Origin: an uncultured Eubacteriales bacterium
Lineage (GTDB): Bacteria > Bacillota > Clostridia > Christensenellales > CAG-138
Direction of reading: 5' to 3'
Length of the DNA: 49,563 nucleotides
NCBI GenBank assembly: GCA_900549955.1
Contig: URQH01000011.1
Location: forward strand, 1 to 49,563
Within the stretch, counting starts at the first letter, position 1; each line of letters starts with the position of its first letter. This document shows, piece after piece, positions 7,326 through 15,812 of this stretch. The position numbers were made by a program, and so were the translations under genes. Below the pieces are notes generated by a model. That model ran no database searches, was not told the DNA's origin, and was given only the letters and a program-made list of their open reading frames with translations.

Positions 7326-8092
7326 ATGTTGACGACTGCAAGCCGCCTTGGAAAACTGCTGGACAACCCCATCGGCCGTGATTGAATCGGCCGGCTGGTA
7401 CAATATGCGGGGCTGGATGCGCGGCTGCTCGGCAACCCGCTGGTGCGGCGCGTGCGGCTCACCGCACTGCGGCGGCTCTCCGGTGGCCTACTGGACGAGA
7501 CGCTGCTCGGCCAGCTGATTTTCCTCTGCAACCAGTGCGAGGGGGAAGCGCCCGCGCGCGGTGACGATGCGCATGCCTTGTGGAAGGCGGCGGTGGTCTG
7601 CCAGGTCTATCCGCGCTCCTTCGGGGACAGCGACGGCGACGGCGTGGTCGACCTGCCCGCGCTGCTGGAGAAGCTGCCCTATCTGGCATCGCTGGGCGTG
7701 ACGGCGCTGTGGCTGTCGCCGGTGTTCGACCCGCCCAACGACGACAATGGATACGATGTGCGCGACAATCGCAAGATTATGGCAGAGTTTGGCACCATGG
7801 AGGACATGGACCGCCTGATACAGGGCGCGCATGCGCTGGGGATCCGCGTGGTGCTGGACCTGGTGCTCAACCACGCGTCCGACGAGCACGAGTGGTACCG
7901 CCGCCCGGTGGACGGCGAGCCGCCGTACCGGGAGTACGACATCTTCCGCGAGGGCCATGGCGACGTGCCGCCCAACAACTGGCGGTCCTTTTTCTCCGGC
8001 AGCGCGTGGCGGGCAACTATCCGGATACCGACCGGCTGCTGCGCCGGTACGAGGCGGTGGTATATCGCTGCACACTTGTAACGAATCCGTAA
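7326..8092 (+). pseudogene. Decayed GH13 alpha-glucosidase
   Basis: A good start (GGGAGGG then ATG 7326) opens 19 codons ending LLDNPIGRD. An in-frame TGA (7383-7385) then interrupts the frame, after which the same frame resumes with IGRLVQYAGLD. The rest is clearly GH13: AAVVCQVYPRSFGDSDGDG, SLGVTALWLSPVF, DNGYDVRD and VVLDLVLNHASDEHEWY. After FFSGSAW (~8008) the frame jumps by one. The last 25 residues, GNYPDTDRLLRRYEAVVYR and a short tail, correspond to the extreme C-terminus of the family. About 300 residues carrying the catalytic Asp and Glu are therefore missing. Nonsense mutation plus internal deletion makes this non-functional. Confidence 0.85.
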
Positions 8093-8109
8093 ACAGCGGC
8101 CGCGCGCGC

Positions 8110-8138
8110 TTGCGTTTCCCCGGCAAAGCGCATACACT
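8110..8138 (+). promoter_or_regulatory. Promoter of the secreted SH3b/nuclease gene
   Basis: TTGCGT (8110-8115), a 17-base spacer and TACACT (8133-8138), about 56 bases ahead of the start codon. Confidence 0.5.
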
Positions 8139-8145
8139 CAGAACT

Positions 8146-8164
8146 GATATTGTGGAGCAATATC
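8146..8164 (+). promoter_or_regulatory. Inverted repeat just downstream of the promoter (possible operator)
   Basis: GATATTG and CAATATC form a perfect 7-bp inverted repeat around a 5-base centre (TGGAG). It lies at roughly +2 to +20 of the predicted transcript, a usual position for a repressor site. The binding protein is unknown. Confidence 0.35.
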
Positions 8165-8193
8165 TATCGTTTTTTGTGTATATGGGAGGGGAC

Positions 8194-9624
8194 ATGAAGC
8201 GCAGGATCGTCGGGTTGTTGTTGGCGCTGATCGTGGTGGCCGGTATTGCCGCGCCGCCGGCGGCGCACGCGCAGACCTTTGACAGGGGCATGATCACGGG
8301 CGAGGACGTCGCCTTTCGTCGCGGTGGGAGCGTGGACAGCGCGCTGATTCGCCGTCTGGACCGCGGCACGGTCGTGGAGATCCTGGAGACCAACGTCAAC
8401 GCCGAGTGGCACAAGGTCCGCGTGAACGGCACCACCGGCTACGTGAACCGCATGTATGTGAGCCTTGACCTGTCGCTCCCGGCGTATCAGCGCGACTATA
8501 CCGGCGAAGTCGTCAACTGCAACGAGTTTGTCAATGTCCGCGCGGGCGCTTCCGCGTCTTCCCGGCTCCTTGGGACGGCGCAGAAGGGCAGTGAGTTTGA
8601 GGTCACCTCCGCGAACGTGGCGGACGGGTGGCACCAGATCGACTATGACGGGCGGACGGCCTACATCGCCGCCAAATACCTGGAGCTGACGGCAAAGGCG
8701 TCCAACACGCAGCTCCGCTCGCTGACCGTGACGGGCGGCACGATGACACCGGCATTTTCGCCGGAGGAGTACGGCTATGTCGTGCGCACCGATCGGGACG
8801 AGGTGACCATCGAGGCTGCGGCCAATCCCGGCGTCAAGGTGGACATCGGCGGTACCGGGCGGAGCAGCTACACGCTCAGCATGCCGGCTTCCGGCAGCAA
8901 GACCATCCGCATCGCGGTCGGCGGCAAGACGCGGTACACGGTGTACGTCGTGCGCGGCGCGCTCGTCGTCGGCAGCTGGAACATCAAGCGCGGCAACGGC
9001 CAGCTGGAGCTGCAGGGGCGGCTCGTGGAGACACAGCAGCTGGACGTCCTGGCCCTGCAGGAGGTCTATCGCAACGGCGGCACGACCGACAACCTCGCCA
9101 GCCTGCGCACCAAGGACATGCAGCACATGCGCTTTGCACAGGCGATCGGCTACAGCGGCGGCGGGCAGTATGGCGTCGGCCTGCTTTCACGCTATGAGAT
9201 GGAGGAGCCCTCGACGGTCAAGCTGGAGAGCGGCTCGTATGAACAGCGCGTGCTGCAGCGCGCGGTGGTGACGGTGGACGGCAAGCAGGTCTCGCTCTAC
9301 AACACCCACCTGTCCTACAACTCCACGGCCCTGCGGCGCAAGCAGTTTGCCCAGATTCTCGACGCGCTCGAAAACGACCCCAACCCATATCGGATCCTCT
9401 TTGGCGATTTTAACGCCGGGGCGTCGGAGTTTGCGCAGCTCAGGGGCTATACGGTGGTGAACACCGCCGACACCCTGTTCTACAACTATGCCGGCGCGCT
9501 GCTTGCCAAGAACGAGATCGACAACATCGTCGTATCCGACAACATCACCGTGCTCAACGCGCGCATGGTGGAAACCGGCAGCTCGGACCATCGTCCCCTG
9601 ATCGCGTATCTTGTGCTCCGATGA
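8194..9624 (+). CDS. Secreted SH3b-SH3b-cadherin-like-endonuclease/phosphatase protein
   Basis: A 476-residue secreted protein. A signal peptide (1-26, ending AHA) is followed by two bacterial SH3 domains (~30-92 and ~103-165; the second has VNVRAGASASSRLLG). A cadherin-like beta-sandwich repeat comes next (~172-253, LRSLTVTGGTMTPAFSPEEYGY), then a complete endonuclease/exonuclease/phosphatase domain (~257-476). EEP active-site elements are all present: SWNIK (N263), LALQE (E290), YNTHLS (H372), GDFN (D405, N407), EIDN and SSDHRP (D465, H466). It should be an Mg-dependent phosphodiesterase such as a DNase or sphingomyelinase-like enzyme, tethered to the cell wall by SH3b. Start ATG 8194 has GGGAGGGG 3 bases upstream. 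Confidence 0.85.
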   Translation: MKRRIVGLLLALIVVAGIAAPPAAHAQTFDRGMITGEDVAFRRGGSVDSALIRRLDRGTVVEILETNVNAEWHKVRVNGTTGYVNRMYVSLDLSLPAYQRDYTGEVVNCNEFVNVRAGASASSRLLGTAQKGSEFEVTSANVADGWHQIDYDGRTAYIAAKYLELTAKASNTQLRSLTVTGGTMTPAFSPEEYGYVVRTDRDEVTIEAAANPGVKVDIGGTGRSSYTLSMPASGSKTIRIAVGGKTRYTVYVVRGALVVGSWNIKRGNGQLELQGRLVETQQLDVLALQEVYRNGGTTDNLASLRTKDMQHMRFAQAIGYSGGGQYGVGLLSRYEMEEPSTVKLESGSYEQRVLQRAVVTVDGKQVSLYNTHLSYNSTALRRKQFAQILDALENDPNPYRILFGDFNAGASEFAQLRGYTVVNTADTLFYNYAGALLAKNEIDNIVVSDNITVLNARMVETGSSDHRPLIAYLVLR

Positions 9625-9663
9625 GGCGCGCCTGCCCGGCGGGCGGGAGGTGCTTGTAAAGCG

Positions 9664-9707
9664 ACGGGGGAGCGGCGTGGCAAAATGCCGTGCCGCTCCC
9701 CCGTTTG
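9664..9707. terminator. Shared terminator hairpin between convergent genes
   Basis: An 18-bp stem (ACGGGGGAGCGGCGTGGC with its complement, two G-T pairs) and loop AAAAT, between the stop of the nuclease gene (9624) and the end of the histidine kinase gene (9744). The T-tract is short on both sides (GTTT on plus), so efficiency is uncertain. Confidence 0.6.
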
Positions 9708-9743
9708 CGCGCCGTGCCGCGCCTGTTGAGGGCCGTTGAGCTG

Positions 9744-12083
9744 TCAAATCGTGAAGGAAAACGCGACGCCCTGCGCCGTGTTGCGCACGGCGCACCGGCC
9801 GCCGTGCAGTTCCACGATGTTTTTGGCTATGGCCAGCCCCAGCCCGGTCCCGCCGCCGGAGCGGGCGGTATCGGCGCGGTAGAACGCGTCCCACACCTTG
9901 TCGAGCGCCTCTGCGGGCAGCGGCTCGCTTTCGTTCTCGATGGTGAACGACGTTCCGTCGCGCCCGGTCTGGATCGTCACCGTCACCTGCCCGCCTGACG
10001 GGGTGTATTTGATGGCGTTTGTGGCAAAATTTTCGATCACCTGGGCGATGCGGCTTTCGTCCGCCGTGACCATGCCGTCGTCGGAGAAGGCAAAGTGGAG
10101 CTGGAGCTGTTTGGCCTGCACGGCCATATCGAGCTTGTCGAATATGGTGCGCGTCAGCACGGCGAGCGAGACCCGGTCGCGGGACAGCTTCACCTTCCCG
10201 GCTTCCAGACGGGACAGATCCAGCAACTCCAGCACCATGCCGTCGACCCGCTCCGTTTCGGACAGGATGACGTCCAGATACCGGTCCCGCTTGTCCTCCG
10301 CGATGTGCTCCTTGAGCCCCTCCGCATAGCCGTGGATGACGGCGAGCGGCGTTTTCAGCTCATGGGCGATGTTGGAGGTCATCTGCCGGCGAGCCTGTTC
10401 CGCCGTCCTGGCATAGGAAAGCGCGGCATTCAGGCGGGAGATCTCGTTTTTGTTGGCGCTCAGCATATCCAGCGCGTCCCGGTAGCGGCCTGTCAGCGCG
10501 AGCGGTTCAGCCCAAGCGCGCGTTTCGTCCGGGGAGACGGGCAGGAGCGCCCACCCCGCGTCAATGCTCTGTTGGACGGCGCTGATCGGCGCGATCAGGC
10601 GCCTGTTGACGCTGCGGCGCAGCAACAGGAACCCGAGCAGCGCTGCCAGAAAAGCGATGAGGTATGCCGTCTGCAAATATCTCATGGCGATGCGCAGCGG
10701 GCTGGCGCGCAGGGCGGTGAGGATCGTGAACTCCACTTCCGGCAGGGATTCGGCCGTACCCGCGTCGTATGCCGTCCAGTCCCGCACGGTGGCCGTTTGC
10801 AACACGATCGTATCCCACAGGTCAAATTGCGACGCGCCGGTATAGATGTCCGTGTCGCTGGCGGCGTAGTAGTCCATGGTGCCGAGCAGCGCGAGCAGGT
10901 TGTCATGCCATTCGGTTTGCCGGTAGACCACCGGCCCTGCCGGCTCATACAGGCTCATGTCCGGATGCATGGCATAGATGGTCACGAGCGCCCGTTGGGC
11001 CGAGGCCGTGTCGTCAAACCGTTCGTCCCATTCGAGCAGGCCCATGGCGTCCAGCTCGCTGACGGTATAGGCCGGCGCCTCACTGCCGCCGGAGCCGGAG
11101 GTGGTGGCAGACCGCCCGGAATCGGGCGGCGGGGACGCATCGGGCTGGCCTTCCAAAGGCGGCTCTTCCTGTGGCTGCGCCGTTTCCAGCGCGTTGTAGT
11201 AGGCGCCCCGCGTCAGCAGGTCCATAGCCAGCGGCTCAAAGCGGGAACCTTCAAAATATCCTGTCATGCGCAGGGCGACGAGGTCCCACAGGCTGCTGTC
11301 GCCGTGGTACATGGTACGCAGCACGGCGAACCGACTGTCCTCCCGGTCGTCAAGCGCTATCCAGCCATAGGCCGTGCTCGTATCGCTGCCCGCCAGCCAG
11401 TCCCGTTCAGGTACATAGCCAAAGTACAGGAAGTCGCCGCTCTGGCGCAACACGTTGCCGTCGCTGTCTACCATCATGACGGCCGTGTCGTAGTCGGCCG
11501 AGCCGCGGAGGAGATCCAGCCAGCCGGGCAGATGGGGCTCGGGATAGGCGTCGTAGCTGGGGGCGGAGTTGCCCATGCCGGCGCGCGCGATGGCCGTGTT
11601 CATGGCATATTCGGCCGCGCCCGGCCGCTGCCGGAACGTCTCTCTGAACGGATCTTCCTGCTCGCTGTTTTCATAGAGGAGATAGCCCATCCGTCCCGCC
11701 TCATAGACGTAGCTGGCGAACCCGGCGCCCGCCGTGGTGATCTCGCCAAAGACATACTGCGCCGTGCAGAGGGTCATGAGCCCCGCGCAAACGAAAAAGA
11801 GGCACAGCAGCAGCGCGCCGAGACGGACGGAGAACGCGGTCAGGGCGCGTGGCCGGTTTCGTTTTTCCCGGCGCAGCCAGCCGACGAGCAGGAGCAGCGC
11901 GCTGAGCAGCGCCTTGACGACGGCCTGCAGCAGGCTGTTCTCGACCAGATGTTGGACGATGCTCTGCCCTTCGTAGTGCTGGATCAAGCCGTTGCCGACG
12001 GCCAAAAAGTGATACAGGTCGACTGCCGCCCAAAGGAACAGCGCCGCGGCGGCGATATAGTATCCCTTTGCGAGCTTGCGCAA
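9744..12083 (-). CDS. Sensor histidine kinase with a large extracytoplasmic domain
   Basis: A 779-residue membrane kinase. Three hydrophobic segments lie in the first ~115 residues. A region of ~350 residues without known motifs follows and includes a Pro/Ser/Gly-rich stretch (about 325-350). Another membrane segment lies before the catalytic core. HisKA contains SNIAHELKTPL with the phospho-accepting His near residue 574; the HATPase has an N-box ENFATNAIKY and GGGTGLGLAIAK. The arrangement resembles VanS-like kinases. It starts 2 bases after the stop of the response-regulator gene, so both are translated from one message. The signal sensed is unknown. Confidence 0.93.
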   Translation of the reverse strand: MRKLAKGYYIAAAALFLWAAVDLYHFLAVGNGLIQHYEGQSIVQHLVENSLLQAVVKALLSALLLLVGWLRREKRNRPRALTAFSVRLGALLLCLFFVCAGLMTLCTAQYVFGEITTAGAGFASYVYEAGRMGYLLYENSEQEDPFRETFRQRPGAAEYAMNTAIARAGMGNSAPSYDAYPEPHLPGWLDLLRGSADYDTAVMMVDSDGNVLRQSGDFLYFGYVPERDWLAGSDTSTAYGWIALDDREDSRFAVLRTMYHGDSSLWDLVALRMTGYFEGSRFEPLAMDLLTRGAYYNALETAQPQEEPPLEGQPDASPPPDSGRSATTSGSGGSEAPAYTVSELDAMGLLEWDERFDDTASAQRALVTIYAMHPDMSLYEPAGPVVYRQTEWHDNLLALLGTMDYYAASDTDIYTGASQFDLWDTIVLQTATVRDWTAYDAGTAESLPEVEFTILTALRASPLRIAMRYLQTAYLIAFLAALLGFLLLRRSVNRRLIAPISAVQQSIDAGWALLPVSPDETRAWAEPLALTGRYRDALDMLSANKNEISRLNAALSYARTAEQARRQMTSNIAHELKTPLAVIHGYAEGLKEHIAEDKRDRYLDVILSETERVDGMVLELLDLSRLEAGKVKLSRDRVSLAVLTRTIFDKLDMAVQAKQLQLHFAFSDDGMVTADESRIAQVIENFATNAIKYTPSGGQVTVTIQTGRDGTSFTIENESEPLPAEALDKVWDAFYRADTARSGGGTGLGLAIAKNIVELHGGRCAVRNTAQGVAFSFTI

Positions 12084-12085
12084 GT

Positions 12086-12757
12086 TTATCCCTCCAGTCT
12101 GTATCCCGCCTTGATGACCGTCTTGATGCAGGCGGCGTGTTCACCCAGCTTTTCGCGCAGCCGCCTGATGTGGGTATCCACGGCCCGGCTCTCGCCCTCG
12201 TAGTCGTAGCCCCAGCATTTGACCAACAGCTGTTCCCGGCTCATGACCAGGTTTTTGTTTTGCATCAGGCAGCGAAGCAGGGCAAATTCCTTGGGCGTAA
12301 GGACGATTTCCCGCTTGCCGGCAAAGGCCCTTTGCGCGGCGAGGTCAAGCGTAATGCCGCCGGCTTGCAGGCGGTTTCCGGGGAGGACGTTCCCGCGGTT
12401 GCGACGGATGAGAGCCATGGTCTTGGCGTACAGGACGGACAGGGAAAAGGGCTTGGTCACATAGTCGTCCGCACCCAGTTCATAGCCGAGCAGTTTGTCC
12501 TCCTCGTCCGACAGGGCGGTGAGAAAGAGGATAGGCACGTCGTTGGTCTTTCGGACCGCGCGGCACACGGAAAGCCCATCCAGCCCCGGCATCATGATAT
12601 CCAAAAGAACGGCGTCAAACTCCCGCTCGGCCAGCAGAGACAGCGCCTCTCGCCCATTTTCGGCTTCCACGGGCTGCTCGCCCTTGCTGCTGAAATAGTC
12701 GCACAACACTTCCCGCAGCTTTGCCTCGTCCTCCACGATCAAGATCCTGCTGTTCAT
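12086..12757 (-). CDS. OmpR/PhoB-family response regulator
   Basis: A 223-residue regulator. The receiver domain has ILIVEDE at the N-terminus, phospho-acceptor D53 in LLDIMMPG, and the conserved Lys in DDYVTKPF. The C-terminal half is a winged-helix OmpR-type DNA-binding domain (VLTPKEFALLRCLMQNKN and the recognition helix region SRAVDTHIRRLREKL). Start ATG 12757 has AAAGGGGG 7 bases upstream. It is the first gene of a two-gene operon with the histidine kinase. The kinase-regulator pair is VanRS-like in architecture, but no resistance gene is adjacent, so the target genes cannot be named. Confidence 0.95.
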   Translation of the reverse strand: MNSRILIVEDEAKLREVLCDYFSSKGEQPVEAENGREALSLLAEREFDAVLLDIMMPGLDGLSVCRAVRKTNDVPILFLTALSDEEDKLLGYELGADDYVTKPFSLSVLYAKTMALIRRNRGNVLPGNRLQAGGITLDLAAQRAFAGKREIVLTPKEFALLRCLMQNKNLVMSREQLLVKCWGYDYEGESRAVDTHIRRLREKLGEHAACIKTVIKAGYRLEG

Positions 12758-12892
12758 CCATGAGCCCCCTTTCTGCCATCATACAGGCGCGATGTGTACT
12801 CTCTGTGTCAACCGGTGAAAAAGGAGAGGCACCCGGCCTATATCGTTCTGATCATACCAGAAAGCCGCTGGAAAATCCACGGCGGTTACGGG

Positions 12893-12932
12893 GCAAAGAA
12901 AACGGGCCTTTGGCCAGGTTGCCAAAAGCCCG
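12893..12932 (-). terminator. Terminator after the Nudix gene
   Basis: Read on the minus strand, CGGGCTTTTGGC pairs with GCCAAAGGCCCG around a 6-base loop and is followed by TTTTCTTTG. It lies 56 bases after the Nudix stop. Confidence 0.75.
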
Positions 12933-12987
12933 ACGCGCGCGACGCACATATGGCGCGCAGCAGGAGCCGCGCTGCCCGGTACGGCGC

Positions 12988-13455
12988 TCAATCTTCCCAG
13001 GTGAAAAGGTGTTCGAGCCGGTCGGACGGCTCAAGCAGGCGGGTCTTGAAAAACGTGGGGTAGAGGTGTTCGCCGGCCAGCGCCTCGAGAGGCAGCCAGC
13101 AGAGCGTGTCGCCAGAGCTGCCGGAGAGCTGCTTTTCGGAGAGGGCGGGCAGCGGCTTCATGTAGTAGTACAGTGCGAGCTCGTGATGGTGCATGCCGCG
13201 CTTTTCATCGAAAAAGAAATTCTCGTGCAAAAAGCCGATGCGGTCGATCTCCATCGCCACGCCGGTCTCTTCCAGCACTTCGCGTAATACTGCGTCCACG
13301 GAGCTTTCGCCCATGTGCACGCGGCCGCCCACGGGGTAGTAGTAGCCGCCCGGGTGCCGCACCATGAGCAGACGGTCGCCGTCGAGGATGATGGCGCGCA
13401 CGCGCAGCGAAAACGCGCTCCCGCCGGTTTGGAACGAAAGATCAGGTTGTACCAT
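12988..13455 (-). CDS. Nudix hydrolase
   Basis: A 155-residue pyrophosphohydrolase of the Nudix fold. The Nudix box (G-x5-E-x7-REUxEExGU) is complete: GGRVHMGESSVDAVLREVLE followed by ETGV, at about residues 43-66. The protein starts with a short non-conserved region, then VRAIILDGDRLLMVRHPGGYYYPVGG typical of the entry strand. It probably hydrolyses a nucleoside diphosphate derivative or damaged nucleotide; the substrate cannot be predicted. The start is followed by a clean family N-terminus and preceded by a G-rich ribosome-binding region (GGGGGAATTTC). It is a single-gene transcript bounded by its own terminator. Confidence 0.9.
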   Translation of the reverse strand: MVQPDLSFQTGGSAFSLRVRAIILDGDRLLMVRHPGGYYYPVGGRVHMGESSVDAVLREVLEETGVAMEIDRIGFLHENFFFDEKRGMHHHELALYYYMKPLPALSEKQLSGSSGDTLCWLPLEALAGEHLYPTFFKTRLLEPSDRLEHLFTWED

Positions 13456-13546
13456 GAAATTCCCCCCTGTTATGCGGTTTTATCACGTCTATAGGGAACC
13501 ATATGCGCCAATGCGCGGAAGGGATGCAGAGAAAGGCGGAAACTGT

Positions 13547-13582
13547 GAGAAAACGGGCGGCGAAAAGCCGTTTCGCCGCCCG
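13547..13582 (-). terminator. Aldolase gene terminator
   Basis: On the minus strand, CGGGCGGCGAAA pairs with TTTCGCCGCCCG around a 5-base loop, followed by TTTTCTC. It is placed 11 bases after the aldolase stop. Confidence 0.85.
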
Positions 13583-13592
13583 CGGGATGTCG

Positions 13593-14528
13593 TTACGCTC
13601 TGCCGTTGCAGCCGAGCACGTCTACGATCTTGTGCGCGACCATCTGCTTGATGGCTTCGCGCGCCGGCTTGAGGTACTGGCGCGGATCGAAGTGGGACGG
13701 ATGCTCCGCAAAGTACTTGCGGATCGTGGCGGTCATGGCGAGGCGCAGGTCGCTGTCGATGTTGATCTTGCACACGGCCATGCTGGCGGCCTTGCGCAGC
13801 ATGTCCTCCGGCACGCCGATGGCGTCCGGCATCTGGCCACCGTACTGGTTGATCATCTCGACAAACTCCGGGATGACGCTGGAGGCGCCGTGGAGCACGA
13901 TCGGGAACCCGGGCAGGCGCTTTTCCACTTCCTCCAGGATGTCGAAGCGGAGCTGCGGCTTCGTGCCGGGCTTAAACTTATAGGCGCCGTGGCTCGTGCC
14001 GATGGCGATGGCGAGCGAATCGACGCCGGTGCGGGAGACGAAATCCTGCACCTGGTCCGGGTCGGTGTACGAGCCTTCGCCCGCGGCGACCTTGACGTCG
14101 TCCTCCACACCCTCGAGCCGGCCCAGCTCGCCCTCGACGACCACGCCGTGGTCATGGGCGTATTCGACGACCTGCCGGGTCAGTTTGACGTTCTCCTCAT
14201 ACGGGTGGTGCGAACCGTCGATCATGACGGAGGAGAAACCGCCGTCGATGCAGCTCTTGCACAGCTCAAACGTGTCGCCGTGGTCGAGGTGGACGCAGAT
14301 GGGCAGCTCCGTCTCGATGCAGGCGGCTTCGATCAGCTTCATGAGATAGGTATGGTTGGCATACTTGCGTGCGCCGGAACTGACCTGCAGGATCAGCGGG
14401 GCGCGCAGCTCTTTGGCGGCCTCGGTAATGCCCTGGATGATCTCCATGTTGTTGACGTTGAACGCGCCGATGGCGTAGCCGTTCTTGTAAGCGTCTTCGA
14501 ACATCTTTTTGCTGGTTACGACTGGCAT
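13593..14528 (-). CDS. fba: Class II fructose-bisphosphate aldolase
   Basis: A 311-residue zinc-dependent aldolase cleaving fructose 1,6-bisphosphate to two triose phosphates. The N-terminus MPVVTSKKMFEDAYKNGYAI and AFNVNNMEIIQGI are characteristic. CVHLDHGD supplies a zinc-binding His and catalytic Asp, SVMIDGSHHPYEEN and EGELGRLEGVEDD are conserved, and AIAIGTSHGAYKF and VLHGASSVI carry the remaining metal and phosphate ligands. ATG 14528 is chosen over the longer frame because of AAAGGAG 9 bases upstream and a good promoter at 14593-14566. It is divergent from the glycosyltransferase gene, and their promoters are only 7 bases apart. Confidence 0.96.
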   Translation of the reverse strand: MPVVTSKKMFEDAYKNGYAIGAFNVNNMEIIQGITEAAKELRAPLILQVSSGARKYANHTYLMKLIEAACIETELPICVHLDHGDTFELCKSCIDGGFSSVMIDGSHHPYEENVKLTRQVVEYAHDHGVVVEGELGRLEGVEDDVKVAAGEGSYTDPDQVQDFVSRTGVDSLAIAIGTSHGAYKFKPGTKPQLRFDILEEVEKRLPGFPIVLHGASSVIPEFVEMINQYGGQMPDAIGVPEDMLRKAASMAVCKINIDSDLRLAMTATIRKYFAEHPSHFDPRQYLKPAREAIKQMVAHKIVDVLGCNGRA

Positions 14529-14565
14529 ATGTCTTATCTCCTTTGGATCAGATTTTTCCGTTGCC

Positions 14566-14593
14566 ATTATATCGCATTTTGCCCAAATTGCAA
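14566..14593 (-). promoter_or_regulatory. fba promoter
   Basis: On the minus strand, TTGCAA (14593-14588), 16 bases, and a perfect TATAAT (14571-14566). It is back to back with the glycosyltransferase promoter. Confidence 0.7.
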
Positions 14594-14599
14594 GACAAA

Positions 14600-14628
14600 T
14601 TGCAAACTTGGCCAAAATCGGATATACT
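14600..14628 (+). promoter_or_regulatory. Glycosyltransferase promoter
   Basis: TTGCAA (14600-14605), 17 bases and TATACT (14623-14628). The two divergent -35 boxes are identical and 6 bases apart, within the repeated sequence AAATTGCAA. Confidence 0.65.
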
Positions 14629-14692
14629 ACTGTCCATGGGGCCACGCCCTTCCAGAATCTGGAACACCCACGCACGTACAGGAGGTATTGCG

Positions 14693-15622
14693 ATGCCGGA
14701 ACAACTGCTTTCGCTCGTCATTCCCGTATTTAATGAGGAGGAGGTCCTCGAGGAATCCTTCCGCCGGATGGACGCCGCCATGCGCGCTACCGGCCATCCG
14801 TACGAGATCATCTATGTCAACGACGGCAGCCGCGACAACACCATGGAGATCCTGCGCCGGATCGCGGCGGAGGCGCCGCAGGTGCGCGTGCTCTCGTTTT
14901 CCCGCAACTTTGGCCATCAGCTCGCCGTGACCTGCGGCATGGACGCGGCTCGTGGCAGCGCGCTGATCATCATCGACGTGGACCTGCAGGACCCGCCGGA
15001 GCTGATCCCGGAGATGGTAGAGCAGTGGAAGCGCGGGGCGGACATCGTGTATGGCAAGCGCCTGCGCCGCGAGGGCGAGACGCTGTTCAAAAAGCTGACC
15101 GCCAGCGTCTATTACCGGCTGCTCTCGTGGATGAGCGCGTATCCCATCCCGCTGGATACCGGGGACTTCCGCCTCATCGACCGGCGCGTGGCGGACGTGT
15201 TTTTGCAGATGCGCGAACACAATCGCTTTTTGCGCGGCATGTCCGCGTGGATGGGCTTCCGTTCGGAACCCATCGAGTATGAGCGGCACGAGCGCGCGGC
15301 GGGCAGCACGAAGTATACGCTCAAGAAGATGCTGCGGTTGGCAATGGATGGCATCACCGGCTTTTCGGACAAGCCGCTGACGCTCGCGGGCGGGCTTGGG
15401 CTTGGCGTGTGCGTGCTGGCGGGGCTTGGACTGGTCGCGCTCATCGTGTGCGCGTGTACCGTGGGCGTGGCGCCGTGGCTGTGGGCCGTGGACGGCATTG
15501 TGCTGCTGCAGGGGCTGACGCTCTGCTGCATGGGCCTGCAGGGCACGTATCTGGGCCGCATGTACGACGAGCTCAAGGGCCGTCCGCTGTACATCGTAGC
15601 CGAGCGCATCAATATCGATTGA
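14693..15622 (+). CDS. Family 2 glycosyltransferase, polyprenyl-phosphate sugar type
   Basis: A 309-residue protein. The GT-A domain (1-~225) begins LSLVIPVFNEEEVLEESF and has YVNDGSRDNT (nucleotide-sugar Asp), the DVDLQDPPE metal motif, and GKRLRREGETLFKK. Two transmembrane helices follow near 232-260 and 270-290. This is the layout of DPM1/GtrB/YkcC-like enzymes that move a sugar from UDP- or GDP-sugar to undecaprenyl phosphate at the inner face of the membrane. It probably supplies a lipid-linked sugar for cell-surface polymer decoration. ATG 14693 has AGGAGG 7 bases upstream. No flippase or GtrA-like partner is adjacent. Confidence 0.9.
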   Translation: MPEQLLSLVIPVFNEEEVLEESFRRMDAAMRATGHPYEIIYVNDGSRDNTMEILRRIAAEAPQVRVLSFSRNFGHQLAVTCGMDAARGSALIIIDVDLQDPPELIPEMVEQWKRGADIVYGKRLRREGETLFKKLTASVYYRLLSWMSAYPIPLDTGDFRLIDRRVADVFLQMREHNRFLRGMSAWMGFRSEPIEYERHERAAGSTKYTLKKMLRLAMDGITGFSDKPLTLAGGLGLGVCVLAGLGLVALIVCACTVGVAPWLWAVDGIVLLQGLTLCCMGLQGTYLGRMYDELKGRPLYIVAERINID

Positions 15623-15651
15623 TTTTTAATCGATACAAAAAGAATTTTAGG

Positions 15652-15680
15652 TTGCGTTTTGGCAAAGAATGCGCTAAGAT
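15652..15680 (+). promoter_or_regulatory. gap promoter
   Basis: TTGCGT (15652-15657), 17 bases and TAAGAT (15675-15680), giving a leader of about 125 bases before the gap start. I see no known riboswitch fold in the leader. Confidence 0.5.
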
Positions 15681-15812
15681 ATCCTTGGTTTTTTAGGGCG
15701 ACGCGTTGCAATGCGGCGGATGCCGTCCGAAAAACGCCGGCAAGGTTTGTACGTTCGCGCCGGGACAGCCTGGCGGGAACTGAGTTTAATAACACAAGGA
15801 GGATATATAACA

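Noticed and set aside
7383..7385. TGA as a recoded sense codon in the GH13 gene
   Set aside because: TGA ends many intact genes in this window (for example apbE-neighbouring pfp-independent genes such as the sialidase-like and esterase genes), and the GH13 gene has a second independent lesion.
10095..12203. A 702-codon plus-strand frame opposite the histidine kinase
   Set aside because: Same type of antisense shadow; kinase motifs are complete on the other strand.
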